This document shows, in pieces, positions 15,999 through 27,679 of a stretch of 64,000 nt of DNA. A program made the translations under genes and the position numbers. The DNA lies in contig NZ_QKYK01000002.1 of assembly GCF_003426815.1 (NCBI RefSeq), forward strand, positions 186,001 to 250,000, written 5' to 3'. The notes beneath the pieces were generated by a model. It was not told where the DNA came from and did not search any database. It was given only the letters and a program-made list of their open reading frames with translations. The stretch's first letter is position 1. Every line of letters starts with the position of its first letter. The DNA comes from Desertimonas flava (GTDB lineage: Bacteria; Actinomycetota; Acidimicrobiia; Acidimicrobiales; Ilumatobacteraceae).

Positions 15999-16895
15999 AT
16001 GGCGATCTTCGTAGACGCCTCCACCAAGGTCATCGTCCAGGGCCTCACCGGCGGCCAGGGCAAGTTCCACGGCCTGCGCAACCGTGACTACGGCACCCAG
16101 GTCGTCGGCGGCGTGACGCCGGGCAAGGGCGGCCAGGACGTCGACGGCATCCCCGTGTTCGACACCGTCGCCGACGCCGTCGCCGCCACAGGGGCCAACG
16201 CCTCGTTCATCGCCGTGCCGCCCAAGGCGGCCCCGGCGGCCATCCTCGAGGCGGCTGCCGCCGGCATCGGCTTCGTCGTCTGCATCACCGAGGGCATCCC
16301 GGCCCAGGACGAGGCCAAGGTCTACAACACGCTGGTGCGGGACTTCCCGGACACGCATCTGCTCGGCCCGAACTGCCCCGGCATCATCAGCCCGGGGAAG
16401 TGCAACATCGGCATCACGGCCGGTGAGATCGCCGAGCTGCCCAGCGAGAACGGCCCCAACGTCGGCATCGTCAGCCGCTCCGGCACGCTGACGTACCAGG
16501 CGCTGTACGAGCTCAAGCAGAAGGGGATCGGCGTGTCGACGTGTGTCGGCATCGGCGGTGACCCGGTGCCGGGCACGAACTTCATCGACTGCCTGAGCCG
16601 CTTCCAGGAGGACCCCGAGACCAACGCGATCATCATGATCGGCGAGATCGGCGGGTCGGCCGAGGAAGAGGCGGCCGAGTACATCACGGCCAACGTGACC
16701 AAGCCGATGAGCGCCTACATCGCCGGCGTCACCGCGCCGGCCGGCAAGAAGATGGGCCATGCCGGCGCCATCGTGTCGGGCGGCAAGGGCACCGCGGCGG
16801 GGAAGATGGACGCCCTGCGCGCCGCCGGCGTGAAGGTCGGACTCAACCCGACCGAGGCCGGCGAGCTGATGGCCGAGATCGTCAAGGGTCTCTGA
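15999..16895 (+). CDS. sucD: Succinyl-CoA ligase (ADP-forming) alpha subunit
   Basis: Alpha subunit of 298 residues, partner of SucC. The N-terminal CoA-binding Rossmann domain has VQGLTGGQGKFH, the middle has VGIVSRSGTLTYQA, and the phosphorylated active-site His is in KMGHAGAIVSGGKGTA (His254). The ATG has an AGGAGG site eight bases upstream that overlaps the end of sucC, implying coupled translation. Confidence 0.97.
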   Translation: MAIFVDASTKVIVQGLTGGQGKFHGLRNRDYGTQVVGGVTPGKGGQDVDGIPVFDTVADAVAATGANASFIAVPPKAAPAAILEAAAAGIGFVVCITEGIPAQDEAKVYNTLVRDFPDTHLLGPNCPGIISPGKCNIGITAGEIAELPSENGPNVGIVSRSGTLTYQALYELKQKGIGVSTCVGIGGDPVPGTNFIDCLSRFQEDPETNAIIMIGEIGGSAEEEAAEYITANVTKPMSAYIAGVTAPAGKKMGHAGAIVSGGKGTAAGKMDALRAAGVKVGLNPTEAGELMAEIVKGL

Positions 16896-16928
16896 TCGCA
16901 CGACGCACAACAAGCACCCACCCCTGAC

Positions 16929-16976
16929 TTCCTGTACTGGTTCTGGCCCGCCTACGGGACGAAATCAGTACAGGAA
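16929..16976. terminator. Inverted repeat between convergent sucD and membrane-protein gene
   Basis: Perfect 11-bp arms TTCCTGTACTG (16929-16939) and CAGTACAGGAA (16966-16976) separated by 26 bases. It sits in the 94-bp gap between two convergent genes, so a bidirectional terminator is likely. No T tract is seen, as is common in GC-rich actinobacteria. It could instead be a dispersed palindromic element. Confidence 0.55.
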
Positions 16977-16989
16977 CGTGGGGTGGTGA

Positions 16990-17589
16990 CTAGAAGCCGG
17001 TGTCGTCGTCGACGTCGAAGGGGCGGTCCTGCTCGGCGGCGGGGAGGCGGCGAGCGCCGGCATCGCCGGTCGACCGGCCGTCGGGAGGCGTGGACGTCTT
17101 GGGCCCGGTGCTCTGACGGGCGGCCCGGATGCGGCCCACCAGCGGGAGGTCGTTGACGGTGCCGCCGGACGCGATGAAGCTCAGGAACGAGCCCGCGGCG
17201 GCGGCCAGCCCACCGAAGAAGCTCAGCCACAGCGTGAACTTGCGGCCGACATTGGCGCCGCCGGCCCCGCTGATGAAGTCACCCGCCTCGGCGCCGATGA
17301 TGACGCGCACCAGCAGCAGGATGACGGCGATACCGGTCGCGAACAGGAAGATCGTCGGCCACGGCCACTTGCGGACGGTGAGGATGCCGGTACGGATCTG
17401 GAACGTGAGCAGCGCCGTCCCCACGATGAGCAGCCACGGGAACACCCCGGTGAGCGTGAACTTGAAGGCACTGGAGCTGATGCTCCCGGTGTCGAACCAG
17501 TCGAAGAACCCGAAGAGGAACACGACGGCGCCGCCGCCGACGATCAGCCAGTCGGGGAGTTTGAAGCACTTGGTGTCCACGTGCGTCAC
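16990..17589 (-). CDS. Four-helix membrane protein of unknown function
   Basis: Protein of 199 residues with about four hydrophobic helices between residues 10 and 135 (LPDWLIVGGGAVVFLFGFF, FPWLLIVGTALLTFQIR, TIFLFATGIAVILLLVRV, LWLSFFGGLAAAAGSFLSF). A charged disordered C-terminal tail follows that ends DVDDDTGF. It has the look of small actinobacterial envelope proteins but matches no named family that I can identify. GTG start. It converges with sucD and is divergent from purH. Confidence 0.75.
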   Translation of the reverse strand: MTHVDTKCFKLPDWLIVGGGAVVFLFGFFDWFDTGSISSSAFKFTLTGVFPWLLIVGTALLTFQIRTGILTVRKWPWPTIFLFATGIAVILLLVRVIIGAEAGDFISGAGGANVGRKFTLWLSFFGGLAAAAGSFLSFIASGGTVNDLPLVGRIRAARQSTGPKTSTPPDGRSTGDAGARRLPAAEQDRPFDVDDDTGF

Positions 17590-17658
17590 GGTACTTCGCG
17601 TTCACTTTCTGTTCAGGGATAACGACCCGTGCGTGGCCCGTGGCTACCCTCGCCTGAC

Positions 17659-19197
17659 GTGCCCACTGCGCTGCTGTCCGTGTACGACAAGACCGGGATC
17701 ACCGACCTCGCAGCGGGGCTTCATGCCGCCGGCTGGCGGATCCTCTCGAGCGGAGGCACGGCCGCAGCCGTCGCGGCGACGGGCGTACCCGTCACCGATG
17801 TCGCCGAACTGACCGGGCTGCCGGCCATCCTCGGCCACCGTGTCGTCACGCTGCACCCGAACGTGCACGGCGGCATCCTCGCCGACCGCGACGACGCGAC
17901 CCACGTCGCCGAGATGCAGCAGTACGGCATCGAGGCGATCGATCTCGTCGTCGTCAACCTCTACCCGTTCGCCTCTGATCCGGGCATCGAGCTGATCGAC
18001 ATCGGCGGCCCGGCGATGGTGCGGGCGGCGGCGAAGAACCATGCCCACGTCGGCGTCGTCGTCGACCCCGCCGACTACGCGACAGTGCTCGACGAGGTTG
18101 CCGCGTCGGGCGAGATCAGCCTGGCGACGCGGCGAACGCTCGCCCGCAAGGCGTTCACGCGGACCTCGGCCTACGACGCCGAGATCGCCGCGTGGCTCGC
18201 CGATGAGAACGAAGCCGTCGAGGCCGACGCGGTCCCCGCACGTGATCTGCCCGAGCGCATCGACCTGTCCCTGTCGAAGGTGCAGACCCTCCGCTACGGC
18301 GAGAACCCTCATCAGACCGGTGCCCGCTACCGGTTCGACGGCGCGACGGGCTGGTGGGACTCGGCCGTGCAGCTCGGCGGCAAGGAGCTGAGCTACCTCA
18401 ACCTTTTCGACGCCGAAGCGGCCTGGCGCCTCGTCCACCGCTTCGACCGTCCGGCCTGCGTGATCGTCAAGCACGCCAACCCCTGCGGGGTCGCCGTCGC
18501 CGGTGACATCACCACGGCGTACGTCCGGGCCAACGAGTGCGACCCCGTGAGCGCCTTTGGCGGCATCGTCGCGGTCAACGGCGAGGTGACCGTCGAGATG
18601 GCCGAGGCGTTGGCTCCGGTGTTCACTGAAGTCGTCGTCGCCCCGGCCTACGCCGACGGCGCCATCGACGTGCTCACGGCACGCAAGAACCTCCGCGTCC
18701 TCTCGGCCTCGTCGCCGGCGCCGCTCCCGTTCGACATGCGGCCCATCGACGGAGGACTGCTCGTGCAGCAGCCCGACCCGATCACGGTCGATCCCACGTC
18801 GTGGACGGTCCCCACCACGGCACAGCCGACCGAGCAGCAGTCAGCCGACCTCGCCTTTGCGTGGGTGGTCTGCGCGGCGGTCAGCTCCAATGCGATCGTT
18901 TACTGCCACTCCGACGGCGACGGCGTCCAGCAGGCCTTCGGGATCGGCGCCGGTCAGCAGAACCGCGTCGACTCGGCCCGCATCGCCGCCCGCCGCGCCG
19001 ACGGGCGCGCCGCCGGTGGCGTGTGCGCGAGCGACGCCTACTTCCCGTTCCGTGACGGCCTCGACGTGGTCGCCGAGGCGGGGATCACAGCCGTGATCCA
19101 GCCCGGCGGAAGCATCCGCGACGACGACGTCATCGCGGCGGCCGACGAGCACGGCATCGCGATGATCATGACGGGCGAACGACACTTCCGTCATTGA
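17659..19197 (+). CDS. purH: Bifunctional AICAR transformylase/IMP cyclohydrolase
   Basis: Enzyme of 512 residues that catalyses the last two steps of de novo IMP synthesis. The N-terminal MGS-like cyclohydrolase domain starts [15 protein letters not shown] and contains [14 protein letters not shown] and [16 protein letters not shown]. The C-terminal formyltransferase domain contains [31 protein letters not shown] (the KH pair for catalysis) and [14 protein letters not shown]. The GTG at 17659 aligns with the normal N terminus ([10 protein letters not shown]). No purN is adjacent. Its promoter region overlaps that of the divergent membrane-protein gene. Confidence 0.96.
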   Translation: MPTALLSVYDKTGITDLAAGLHAAGWRILSSGGTAAAVAATGVPVTDVAELTGLPAILGHRVVTLHPNVHGGILADRDDATHVAEMQQYGIEAIDLVVVNLYPFASDPGIELIDIGGPAMVRAAAKNHAHVGVVVDPADYATVLDEVAASGEISLATRRTLARKAFTRTSAYDAEIAAWLADENEAVEADAVPARDLPERIDLSLSKVQTLRYGENPHQTGARYRFDGATGWWDSAVQLGGKELSYLNLFDAEAAWRLVHRFDRPACVIVKHANPCGVAVAGDITTAYVRANECDPVSAFGGIVAVNGEVTVEMAEALAPVFTEVVVAPAYADGAIDVLTARKNLRVLSASSPAPLPFDMRPIDGGLLVQQPDPITVDPTSWTVPTTAQPTEQQSADLAFAWVVCAAVSSNAIVYCHSDGDGVQQAFGIGAGQQNRVDSARIAARRADGRAAGGVCASDAYFPFRDGLDVVAEAGITAVIQPGGSIRDDDVIAAADEHGIAMIMTGERHFRH

Positions 19198-19328
19198 TAC
19201 GGTACGGACGATCAGGCGATCGATTGGACGTGTGTTCAACGTCACCAATCTGACGGCATCGGTCCGGGTGGGTCCGGGAACAACGCTCCTGAGAAGTACC
19301 GTTTGAGACATACCCGTGGCGGCAGGGC

Positions 19329-19580
19329 ATGAAAGGCTCCGACATCATGCTCCGACCGTCGCGCGTCCAGGCGTCCGGCTCCACGCTCCGCTCCAAGCTG
19401 CTGCTCGAACCGTCACACAGCCGCGCCGGGCTCCGCTGGCCCCGGCACGTGCGCTCGCATGCGGCGCTGATCTCCGGGCTGGCCTCGCTCGGCGAGGCCA
19501 ACCCGGGCCGACACCCGCCACCAGGACGTCGCCCTGACCGGGGGCGCGAGTGGACGGTCGGTAGCATCTTTTCGCTATGA
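19329..19580 (+). CDS. Possible small leader gene overlapping metF
   Basis: Candidate ORF of 83 codons whose TGA overlaps the metF ATG by 4 bp (ATGA). About 85% of its codons end in G or C, as in neighbouring real genes, but the product is Arg/Ser/Leu/Pro-rich, has no recognisable domain and no clear Shine-Dalgarno sequence. An internal ATG at 19347 is an alternative start. It could be a coupled leader peptide or a spurious frame; nothing in the sequence settles which. The rest of the purH-metF gap (19198-19328) shows no gene or known riboswitch. Confidence 0.3.
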   Translation: MKGSDIMLRPSRVQASGSTLRSKLLLEPSHSRAGLRWPRHVRSHAALISGLASLGEANPGRHPPPGRRPDRGREWTVGSIFSL

Positions 19581-20446
19581 CTCGGGTCGCGGACTTGTTG
19601 GGCGCGGGGCGGACGTTCTCGTTCGAGTTCTTCCCGCCGAAGGACGACGCCACACAGCTGTCGCTGGGCCGTACCATCGCCGAGCTCGAGCCGTTGCAGC
19701 CGAGCTTCGTGTCGGTCACCTACGGCGCCGGCGGCACCACGCGCGAGCGCACCCGCAACGTCGTCAACTGGGTGGCCAAGGAGACGGCGATCACACCGAT
19801 GGCCCACCTCACGTGTCAGGGCCACGTCCGCACCGAGATCGCCGACATCCTCGACGGCTACCAGGCGGCAGGGGTCGAGAACATCATGGCCCTCGGGGGC
19901 GACCCTCCCGCCGACCTGGCCGACCGTGGTCCGAGCGACTACCGCTACGCGTCCGACCTCGTCGCCGAAGTGGCCGCCACCGGCGCCTTCTCGATCGGCG
20001 TCGCCGCCCACCCCGAGGTGCACCCGGCGTCACCGGACCGGGCCGCCGATCGCCGGCACCTCGCCGCCAAGCTGGCCGCCGCCGATTTCGCCGTCACACA
20101 GTTCTTCTTCGAGGTCCGTCACTACGTCGACCTCGTCAACGAGCTGGCGGATCTCGATGTCACCAAACCGGTGTTGCCGGGCATCATGCCCATCACCAAC
20201 GCCAAGCAGATCGCCCGCATGGCCCGACTGAGCGGCGCCGAGCTGCCGGCGTGGGTCGTCGAGGCGGTCGAGCGCTACGACGACCCGGCCGACGTTCGCC
20301 GGGTGGGCGTCGAGCTGGCGTCGAAGCTGTGCTCCGACCTCCTCGAGGCCGGGGCGCCTGGCCTGCACTTCTACACGATGAACCGTTCGACGGCCACGCG
20401 TGAGATCTACGCCAACCTCGGCCTGGCATCGCTGAGGGTTTCGTAG
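19577..20446 (+). CDS. metF: Methylenetetrahydrofolate reductase
   Basis: Flavoenzyme of 289 residues that reduces 5,10-methylene-THF to 5-methyl-THF for methionine synthesis. The TIM-barrel signatures are FSFEFFPPKDD near residues 14-24, with the catalytic Glu and Pro-rich loop, FVSVTYGAGGTT, MALGGDPP, and VTQFFFEVRHYVDLV. Length and order match bacterial MetF. Only 12 bases separate its stop from the acyltransferase start, but the functions are unrelated. Confidence 0.95.
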   Translation: MTRVADLLGAGRTFSFEFFPPKDDATQLSLGRTIAELEPLQPSFVSVTYGAGGTTRERTRNVVNWVAKETAITPMAHLTCQGHVRTEIADILDGYQAAGVENIMALGGDPPADLADRGPSDYRYASDLVAEVAATGAFSIGVAAHPEVHPASPDRAADRRHLAAKLAAADFAVTQFFFEVRHYVDLVNELADLDVTKPVLPGIMPITNAKQIARMARLSGAELPAWVVEAVERYDDPADVRRVGVELASKLCSDLLEAGAPGLHFYTMNRSTATREIYANLGLASLRVS

Positions 20447-20458
20447 CGGAGCCTGCCC

Positions 20459-23026
20459 ATGCCCGATCCCGAGCTCACTGACCGGTCGGTGCCCCGCCGG
20501 CAGCGGTCGGGGATCTCGCAAGTCCCGTACCTTCCCGGCCTCGACGGGATGCGTGCGCTGGCGGTGGTCGCCGTCATGCTATACCACACCCACAACGGGT
20601 GGCTGCCCGGCGGGTTCATCGGGGTCGAGGTCTTCTTCGTCATCTCGGGATACCTCATCACGCTGCTGCTGATCGGCGAGCACGAGTCCACCGGACGGAT
20701 CAGCCTGCGGCAGTTCTGGGGTCGCCGGGCGAGACGTCTGCTGCCGGCGCTGTTCTTCCTCCTCCTCGCCCTCACCTCGTACACGGCGATCTTCCGGCGC
20801 GAGGAGCTGGGCCGGCTGCGCGGCGACGTCCTCGCCGGTCTCACGTACGTGTCGAACTGGTACCAGATCTGGACCAGCCAGGGCTACACCGCGGCAATGG
20901 AGTGGGCGCCGTTGCGGCACCTGTGGAGCCTCGCGGTGGAGGAGCAGTTCTACCTCGTGTGGCCGCTCGTCATGGCCGTGCTCCTGCGAGTAGGTCGTCG
21001 GCGGATCCCCAACCTCAGCCGGTGGCTGTTCCTCGCCGCGATCGTCATCGCGGTGATCACGGCGCTGCTGTTCCAGCCGGGCCGCGAGATCTCACCGGAT
21101 GCCACGCCGAATGCCTACTGGCATGTCGCCGGGCGCGACATCTCGAGGATCGACACGCTGTACCTGTCCACGATCACCCGGTCGACGGGCCTGCTCATCG
21201 GGGCCGCCTTCGCCATGATCTGGCGCCCCCTAGCCATCATGCGGGGCCCGCTGCGCCGGGCCGGTCACGCACTCGACATCGTGGCGGTCGTGGGTCTCGG
21301 CGCGCTGGGCGTCCTCGCGTGGCAGTTGCACCTCGTGACGTCGCGGGGCGGCGACGCGATGCTGTTCCGCGGCGGCCTCATCGCCGTGGCCCTGGCGACG
21401 GTGCTGGTGATGGCGGCCGTCACGCACGGCGGGTCATTCGTCGGCCGGCTGCTGGGAATCCGTCCGTTGCGCTGGATCGGGACCCGCTCGTACGGGCTCT
21501 ACCTGTTCCACTGGCCGATCTACCAGATCATCCGCGACGTGGCGGGCAACCGCCTCACCGTGTTCGAGTTCGTCATCGCCATGGCGATCACGGTGGTGAT
21601 CACGGAGTTCTCGTACCAGGTGATCGAGACCCCGATCCGGCGCCGCTACATCGGACGATGGTGGCGGCGGCTCAAGCGCAACCGCGACCCGGTGCCGCGG
21701 CGCATCATCGCCGTCACGTCGGCCCTGTGCATCACGATGTTCGGCTTCGCCGGTGTGAGCATCGCCACCGCCGAGCTCGAACCGACCGAGTTCGAGCAGT
21801 CGCAAGAGGCGGGCGAGGACGCCGTGACGCCGCTGATGCCCGTGGAACGGCCGCCGGCACCGCCGGACTCGTCGTTGCCGTCCCCGCCGGCCGCGTCGAG
21901 CGAACCCTCCGGCGGGGTGCCGCTGACGGCCGACGTGACGGAGTCGACCGAGGTGACGGGATCGACCGAGGTGGCGGAGTCGACGGAGGTGACGGAGTCG
22001 ACCGAGGTGACGGGATCGACGGAGGTGACGGGATCGACCGAGGTGGCGGAGTCGACCGAGGTGGCGGAGACGACCGAGGTGACGGAGTCGACCGAGGTGA
22101 CGGAGTCGACCGAGGTGGCGGAGTCGACGGACGTGACGGAGTCGACGGACGTGACGGAGCCGACGGAGGCCACCGACACCCCCGATGTGTCCGAGTCGAC
22201 CGAGCCGACCCTGTCGCCGAGCAGCGCCGACTCGACGGAGATCACCGAGTCGACCGACGTCGCCGAGTCGACCGACGTGACGGCCACGACGCGCCCCCGG
22301 CGAACCACCACTTCGGCGCCCACCGATTTGACCGACACGACCGAGGTGCCCGACGTCGCGGTGCGGCCGTCCTCCTCGGCGCCGCGCCGGACGACGACGA
22401 CCTCGACCACGCCGACGACGACCACCACGACTCCGCCGACGACCACCACCACATCCACCACCACGTCGACCACCACGACCACCACGACCACCACATCGAC
22501 CACGACCACCAGCACGAGCACGACGTCGACCACCACGATCCCGGCGATCCCGCCGACCGTGGTGCCGCCGGTGGTCCAGGCCATCGGCGACTCGGTGATG
22601 CTCGGGGCGGCCCCCAACCTCGCCGAGCGGGGCGTGATCGTCGACGCCGCCCAGAGCCGGCAGATGATCGACATGCTGCCCAGCGTCCAGGCCCTCGCCG
22701 CCCAGCGGGGGTTCGGCGACGTCGTCGTCGTCCATCTCGGCACCAACGGCTCGTTCAGCGAGGGCACGATGCGGGCCTTCTTCGACGCCCTGTCGAGTGT
22801 CCCGCGGGTGATCGTGCTCAACGTCCACGCCGATCGCGGCTGGACGCAGCGCAACAACGAGCTGCTCGCCACGTTGCCCGACATCTACGGCAACGTCACG
22901 CTCATCGACTGGAACAACGAGGTCGCCAACTGCGAGGGCAACTGCCTGTATGACGACGGCATCCACCTCCCGCCCGACGGGCGGCGCTTCTACGCTGACC
23001 TGGTGTTCCGGCATGTCGGAATCTGA
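20459..23026 (+). CDS. Acyltransferase-3/SGNH protein with long Ser-Thr-Glu-Val repeat linker
   Basis: Membrane protein of 855 residues. Residues about 20-390 form an acyltransferase-3 (OafA/YrhL) domain with about ten helices (GLDGMRALAV with a following YH, SLAVEEQFYLVWP, GTRSYGLYLFHWPIYQ), which acylates cell-surface glycans using cytoplasmic acyl-CoA. A low-complexity linker follows: hexapeptides of the T-E-S-T-E-V type (about 490-600), then a Thr-rich tract (about 645-700). The C-terminal SGNH domain (from about 705) has block I AIGDSVMLG, LGTNGSF and block V DGIHLPPDG with catalytic Asp/His. This fused OafA-SGNH layout is known in surface polysaccharide O-acetylation. The linker is far longer than in its tandem paralog and presumably spans the cell wall. 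Confidence 0.9.
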   Translation: MPDPELTDRSVPRRQRSGISQVPYLPGLDGMRALAVVAVMLYHTHNGWLPGGFIGVEVFFVISGYLITLLLIGEHESTGRISLRQFWGRRARRLLPALFFLLLALTSYTAIFRREELGRLRGDVLAGLTYVSNWYQIWTSQGYTAAMEWAPLRHLWSLAVEEQFYLVWPLVMAVLLRVGRRRIPNLSRWLFLAAIVIAVITALLFQPGREISPDATPNAYWHVAGRDISRIDTLYLSTITRSTGLLIGAAFAMIWRPLAIMRGPLRRAGHALDIVAVVGLGALGVLAWQLHLVTSRGGDAMLFRGGLIAVALATVLVMAAVTHGGSFVGRLLGIRPLRWIGTRSYGLYLFHWPIYQIIRDVAGNRLTVFEFVIAMAITVVITEFSYQVIETPIRRRYIGRWWRRLKRNRDPVPRRIIAVTSALCITMFGFAGVSIATAELEPTEFEQSQEAGEDAVTPLMPVERPPAPPDSSLPSPPAASSEPSGGVPLTADVTESTEVTGSTEVAESTEVTESTEVTGSTEVTGSTEVAESTEVAETTEVTESTEVTESTEVAESTDVTESTDVTEPTEATDTPDVSESTEPTLSPSSADSTEITESTDVAESTDVTATTRPRRTTTSAPTDLTDTTEVPDVAVRPSSSAPRRTTTTSTTPTTTTTTPPTTTTTSTTTSTTTTTTTTTSTTTTSTSTTSTTTIPAIPPTVVPPVVQAIGDSVMLGAAPNLAERGVIVDAAQSRQMIDMLPSVQALAAQRGFGDVVVVHLGTNGSFSEGTMRAFFDALSSVPRVIVLNVHADRGWTQRNNELLATLPDIYGNVTLIDWNNEVANCEGNCLYDDGIHLPPDGRRFYADLVFRHVGI
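21935..22285 (+). repeat. In-frame 18-bp tandem repeats encoding T-E-S-T-E-V units
   Basis: About 18 imperfect copies of an 18-bp unit of the form GACGGAGTCGACCGAGGT, with GTGACGG/GTGGCGG alternation, inside the first acyltransferase gene. Units encode STEVTE/STEVAE/STEVTG and later STDVTE hexapeptides. Copy number could vary by slippage. A separate ACC-rich tract at about 22385-22545 encodes poly-Thr/Ser. Confidence 0.9.
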
Positions 23027-23043
23027 TGGAGCGGTCCCCGGTC

Positions 23044-23080
23044 CCGATTGACTGGGGGCTTGGCATGCCCGGCCAATCGG
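23044..23080. terminator. Hairpin between the tandem acyltransferase genes
   Basis: Arms CCGATTG (23044-23050) and CAATCGG (23074-23080) with further internal GGGC/GCCC pairing, 18 bp after the first acyltransferase stop. It may terminate that transcript or simply be a spacer palindrome. The gap between the genes is 82 bp. Confidence 0.5.
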
Positions 23081-23108
23081 TGCCCGATCTGCCAGAGTTG
23101 AGTGTTCC

Positions 23109-25178
23109 ATGATCGAGGATCGACCGCGTACTGCCCGGGACCTGACGTCCCGCCCGCTCGAGTGGAATCCGCCGCGGGCCGCCATCTCGCGCGTTCCCTA
23201 TCTGCCGGGCCTCGACGGCATGCGCGCCATCGCCGTCGTCGCCGTCATCCTGTACCACACCAACAACGGGTGGGTGCCGGGCGGGTTCATCGGCGTCGAG
23301 GTGTTCTTCGTCATCTCCGGGTACCTCATCACGCTGCTGCTCATCGGCGAGCACGAGAAGACCGGGCACATCGACCTCAAGCAGTTCTGGTTGCGCCGCG
23401 CCCGGCGGCTGCTGCCTGCCCTGTTCCTGCTGCTCGGCTCCTTGATGATCTACGTCGCGCTCTTCAAGCGCGACCAGCTCGGCAACATCCGCGGCGACGT
23501 CATCGCCGGGCTCACGTACGTCTCGAACTGGTACCAGATCTGGGTTGGCCAGGGGTACACGTCGAGCCTCGACTTCGTGCCGCTCCGCCACCTCTGGAGC
23601 CTCGCCGTCGAGGAGCAGTTCTACCTCGTGTGGCCGCTGGTGATGGTCGGGCTGATCCGGCTCGGCCGGCGCCGCCTGCCGACGGTCGCCCTATGGCTCA
23701 TCGGCGCCGCCTTCGCCATCACTCTGGTCACGGCCCTCCTGTTCGCCGGTGGCCGGCCCGGCGAGGCGACGAACCTCACGTGGGAGATCAGCGGGCGTGA
23801 GATCGTCAAGAACGACGCCCTCTACCTGTCCACCATCACCCGGGCGAGCGGACTGCTCATCGGTGCGGCCTTCGCCATGCTGTGGCGCCCCGTCGCCGTG
23901 ATGCGCGGACCGCTGCGCAACCGGGGGCGCGAGCTCGACGTGCTGGCCATCGTCGGCATGGCCGGCCTCGTCGCCCTGGCCTGGAAGCTCCACGTCGCCT
24001 ACGAGGACGGCCGCGGCGATCCCTGGTTGTTCCGCGGCGGGTTCCTGCTCGTCGCCCTCTGCACCTTGCTCGTGATGGCCGCCGTCACGCACCGCGGCGC
24101 GGCGGCGGGGCCGATCCTCGGCAACCCCGTGTTCAACTGGATCGGCACCCGGTCGTACGGCCTCTACCTGTTCCACTGGCCGATCTACCAGATCCTCCGT
24201 GAGCAGGCCGGCAAGGAGCTGCCGTTCAACGACTTCGTCATCGCCATGATCCTCACCGTGATGATCACCGAGGCGTCGTACCGTGTCGTCGAGACGCCGG
24301 TGCGCAAGCAGCAGCTCGGCGCCTGGTGGCGATCGATCACCGAACGCTCCGACCCCCGGCCCCGTCAGGCCGTGGTCCTCGGCGGCACCGCCTTGGTCGC
24401 CCTGCTCGGCTTCAGCGCCGTCAGCATGGCCGGGGGCGACGTGAAGCTGAACGACGTCGAGGCGTCGCTGGCCGAGGCCGAAGACGACGTCACCAATCCC
24501 GGAGATCTCCTCGCCACCACCGGTACGACGGCCGCGGTGACGACGGCGCCGGTGACGCCGACGGTGGCACCGGAGCCGACCACCACGGTCGCCGGGGCCC
24601 CCGCCCCCACCACCACGGTCGCCGCGCCGACCACGACGGCGGCTCCGCCCGTCCCGGCGGGAGGAATGCTCGCCCTCGGTGACTCGGTGATGCGCGGTGC
24701 TGCCGCCGCGTTGAAGGACATCGGGTTCGACAACGTGGTCGCCGAGGAAGGTCGACAGTTCGCCGCCGAGGTCGAGCTCGTCCAGGGCCTCGCCGCGTCC
24801 GGCGCGCTGCCGCAGGTGGTGCTCGTCCACCTCGGCACCAATGGCACGATCGGCAGCCGCGACGCCGAGGCGTTCTTCACCGCGTTGAAGGACGTGCCGC
24901 TCGTGGTCGTCCTGACGCTCTGGATGCCGAATCCGAAGCCGTGGATTGCTCCCAACAACGAAGTGATCCAAGGCCTGCAGGCGACGTACCCGAACGTTCG
25001 GGTGGGCAACTGGGCAACGTTCGCCCCTGAATGCGACGCGTGGGCCGATCAGCAGGGCTACCAGAACGACTGCTATGGCTCCGACGGCTTCCACATGGGC
25101 GAAAACGGCGCCGAGTACTACGCCAACACGATCAACTACTGGGTCAACCAGTTCAAGGCCGAGCTCGGCCTCACCTGA
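23109..25178 (+). CDS. Acyltransferase-3/SGNH protein, tandem paralog
   Basis: Membrane protein of 689 residues closely related to the preceding gene: ISRVPYLPGLDGMRAIAV near residue 25, SLAVEEQFYLVWPLVM, and GTRSYGLYLFHWPIYQIL. The linker (about 450-520) is a shorter Thr/Pro/Ala region instead of hexapeptide repeats. The SGNH domain begins LALGDSVMRGAA near residue 518, has LGTNGTIG, and ends with DGFHMGENG (block V). The two genes probably arose by tandem duplication and have since diverged most in the linker and SGNH domain, suggesting different acceptor glycans or different reach through the envelope. Confidence 0.9.
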   Translation: MIEDRPRTARDLTSRPLEWNPPRAAISRVPYLPGLDGMRAIAVVAVILYHTNNGWVPGGFIGVEVFFVISGYLITLLLIGEHEKTGHIDLKQFWLRRARRLLPALFLLLGSLMIYVALFKRDQLGNIRGDVIAGLTYVSNWYQIWVGQGYTSSLDFVPLRHLWSLAVEEQFYLVWPLVMVGLIRLGRRRLPTVALWLIGAAFAITLVTALLFAGGRPGEATNLTWEISGREIVKNDALYLSTITRASGLLIGAAFAMLWRPVAVMRGPLRNRGRELDVLAIVGMAGLVALAWKLHVAYEDGRGDPWLFRGGFLLVALCTLLVMAAVTHRGAAAGPILGNPVFNWIGTRSYGLYLFHWPIYQILREQAGKELPFNDFVIAMILTVMITEASYRVVETPVRKQQLGAWWRSITERSDPRPRQAVVLGGTALVALLGFSAVSMAGGDVKLNDVEASLAEAEDDVTNPGDLLATTGTTAAVTTAPVTPTVAPEPTTTVAGAPAPTTTVAAPTTTAAPPVPAGGMLALGDSVMRGAAAALKDIGFDNVVAEEGRQFAAEVELVQGLAASGALPQVVLVHLGTNGTIGSRDAEAFFTALKDVPLVVVLTLWMPNPKPWIAPNNEVIQGLQATYPNVRVGNWATFAPECDAWADQQGYQNDCYGSDGFHMGENGAEYYANTINYWVNQFKAELGLT

Positions 25179-25187
25179 CGAGCGTTA

Positions 25188-25250
25188 CGGATGGTGCCTG
25201 GCACCATCCGCAACGCGTGGGATCTGACGGGAGGTACCAGGCACCAACCG

Positions 25251-25251
<1 letters not shown>
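25188..25251. repeat. Two TGCCNGGCA palindromes after the acyltransferase gene
   Basis: At 25188-25210 lies a perfect 23-bp palindrome, CGGATGGTGCC-T-GGCACCATCCG. At 25227-25251 lies a decayed copy of the ACGGTTGGTGCC-type palindrome with about three mismatches in the left arm. The second copy ends inside the TAA stop codon of the convergent UvrA-like gene. The position between convergent genes allows a terminator role. Confidence 0.85.
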
Positions 25252-27653
<2,402 letters not shown>

Positions 27654-27679
27654 CGGGTCTCCATGCGGGCGGTCGATCG

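Noticed and set aside
14108-16081. 657-codon minus-strand frame over sucC
   Set aside because: Only the last 168 codons (after the GTG at 14614) look like a real protein; the rest is an antisense shadow of sucC.
19198-19576. SAM or cobalamin riboswitch upstream of metF
   Set aside because: I looked for the known conserved cores and found none; only a small overlapping ORF is visible.
21646-22884. Minus-strand Val/Ser-rich frame across the STEV repeats
   Set aside because: It is the complement of low-complexity repeats in the acyltransferase gene, not an independent gene.
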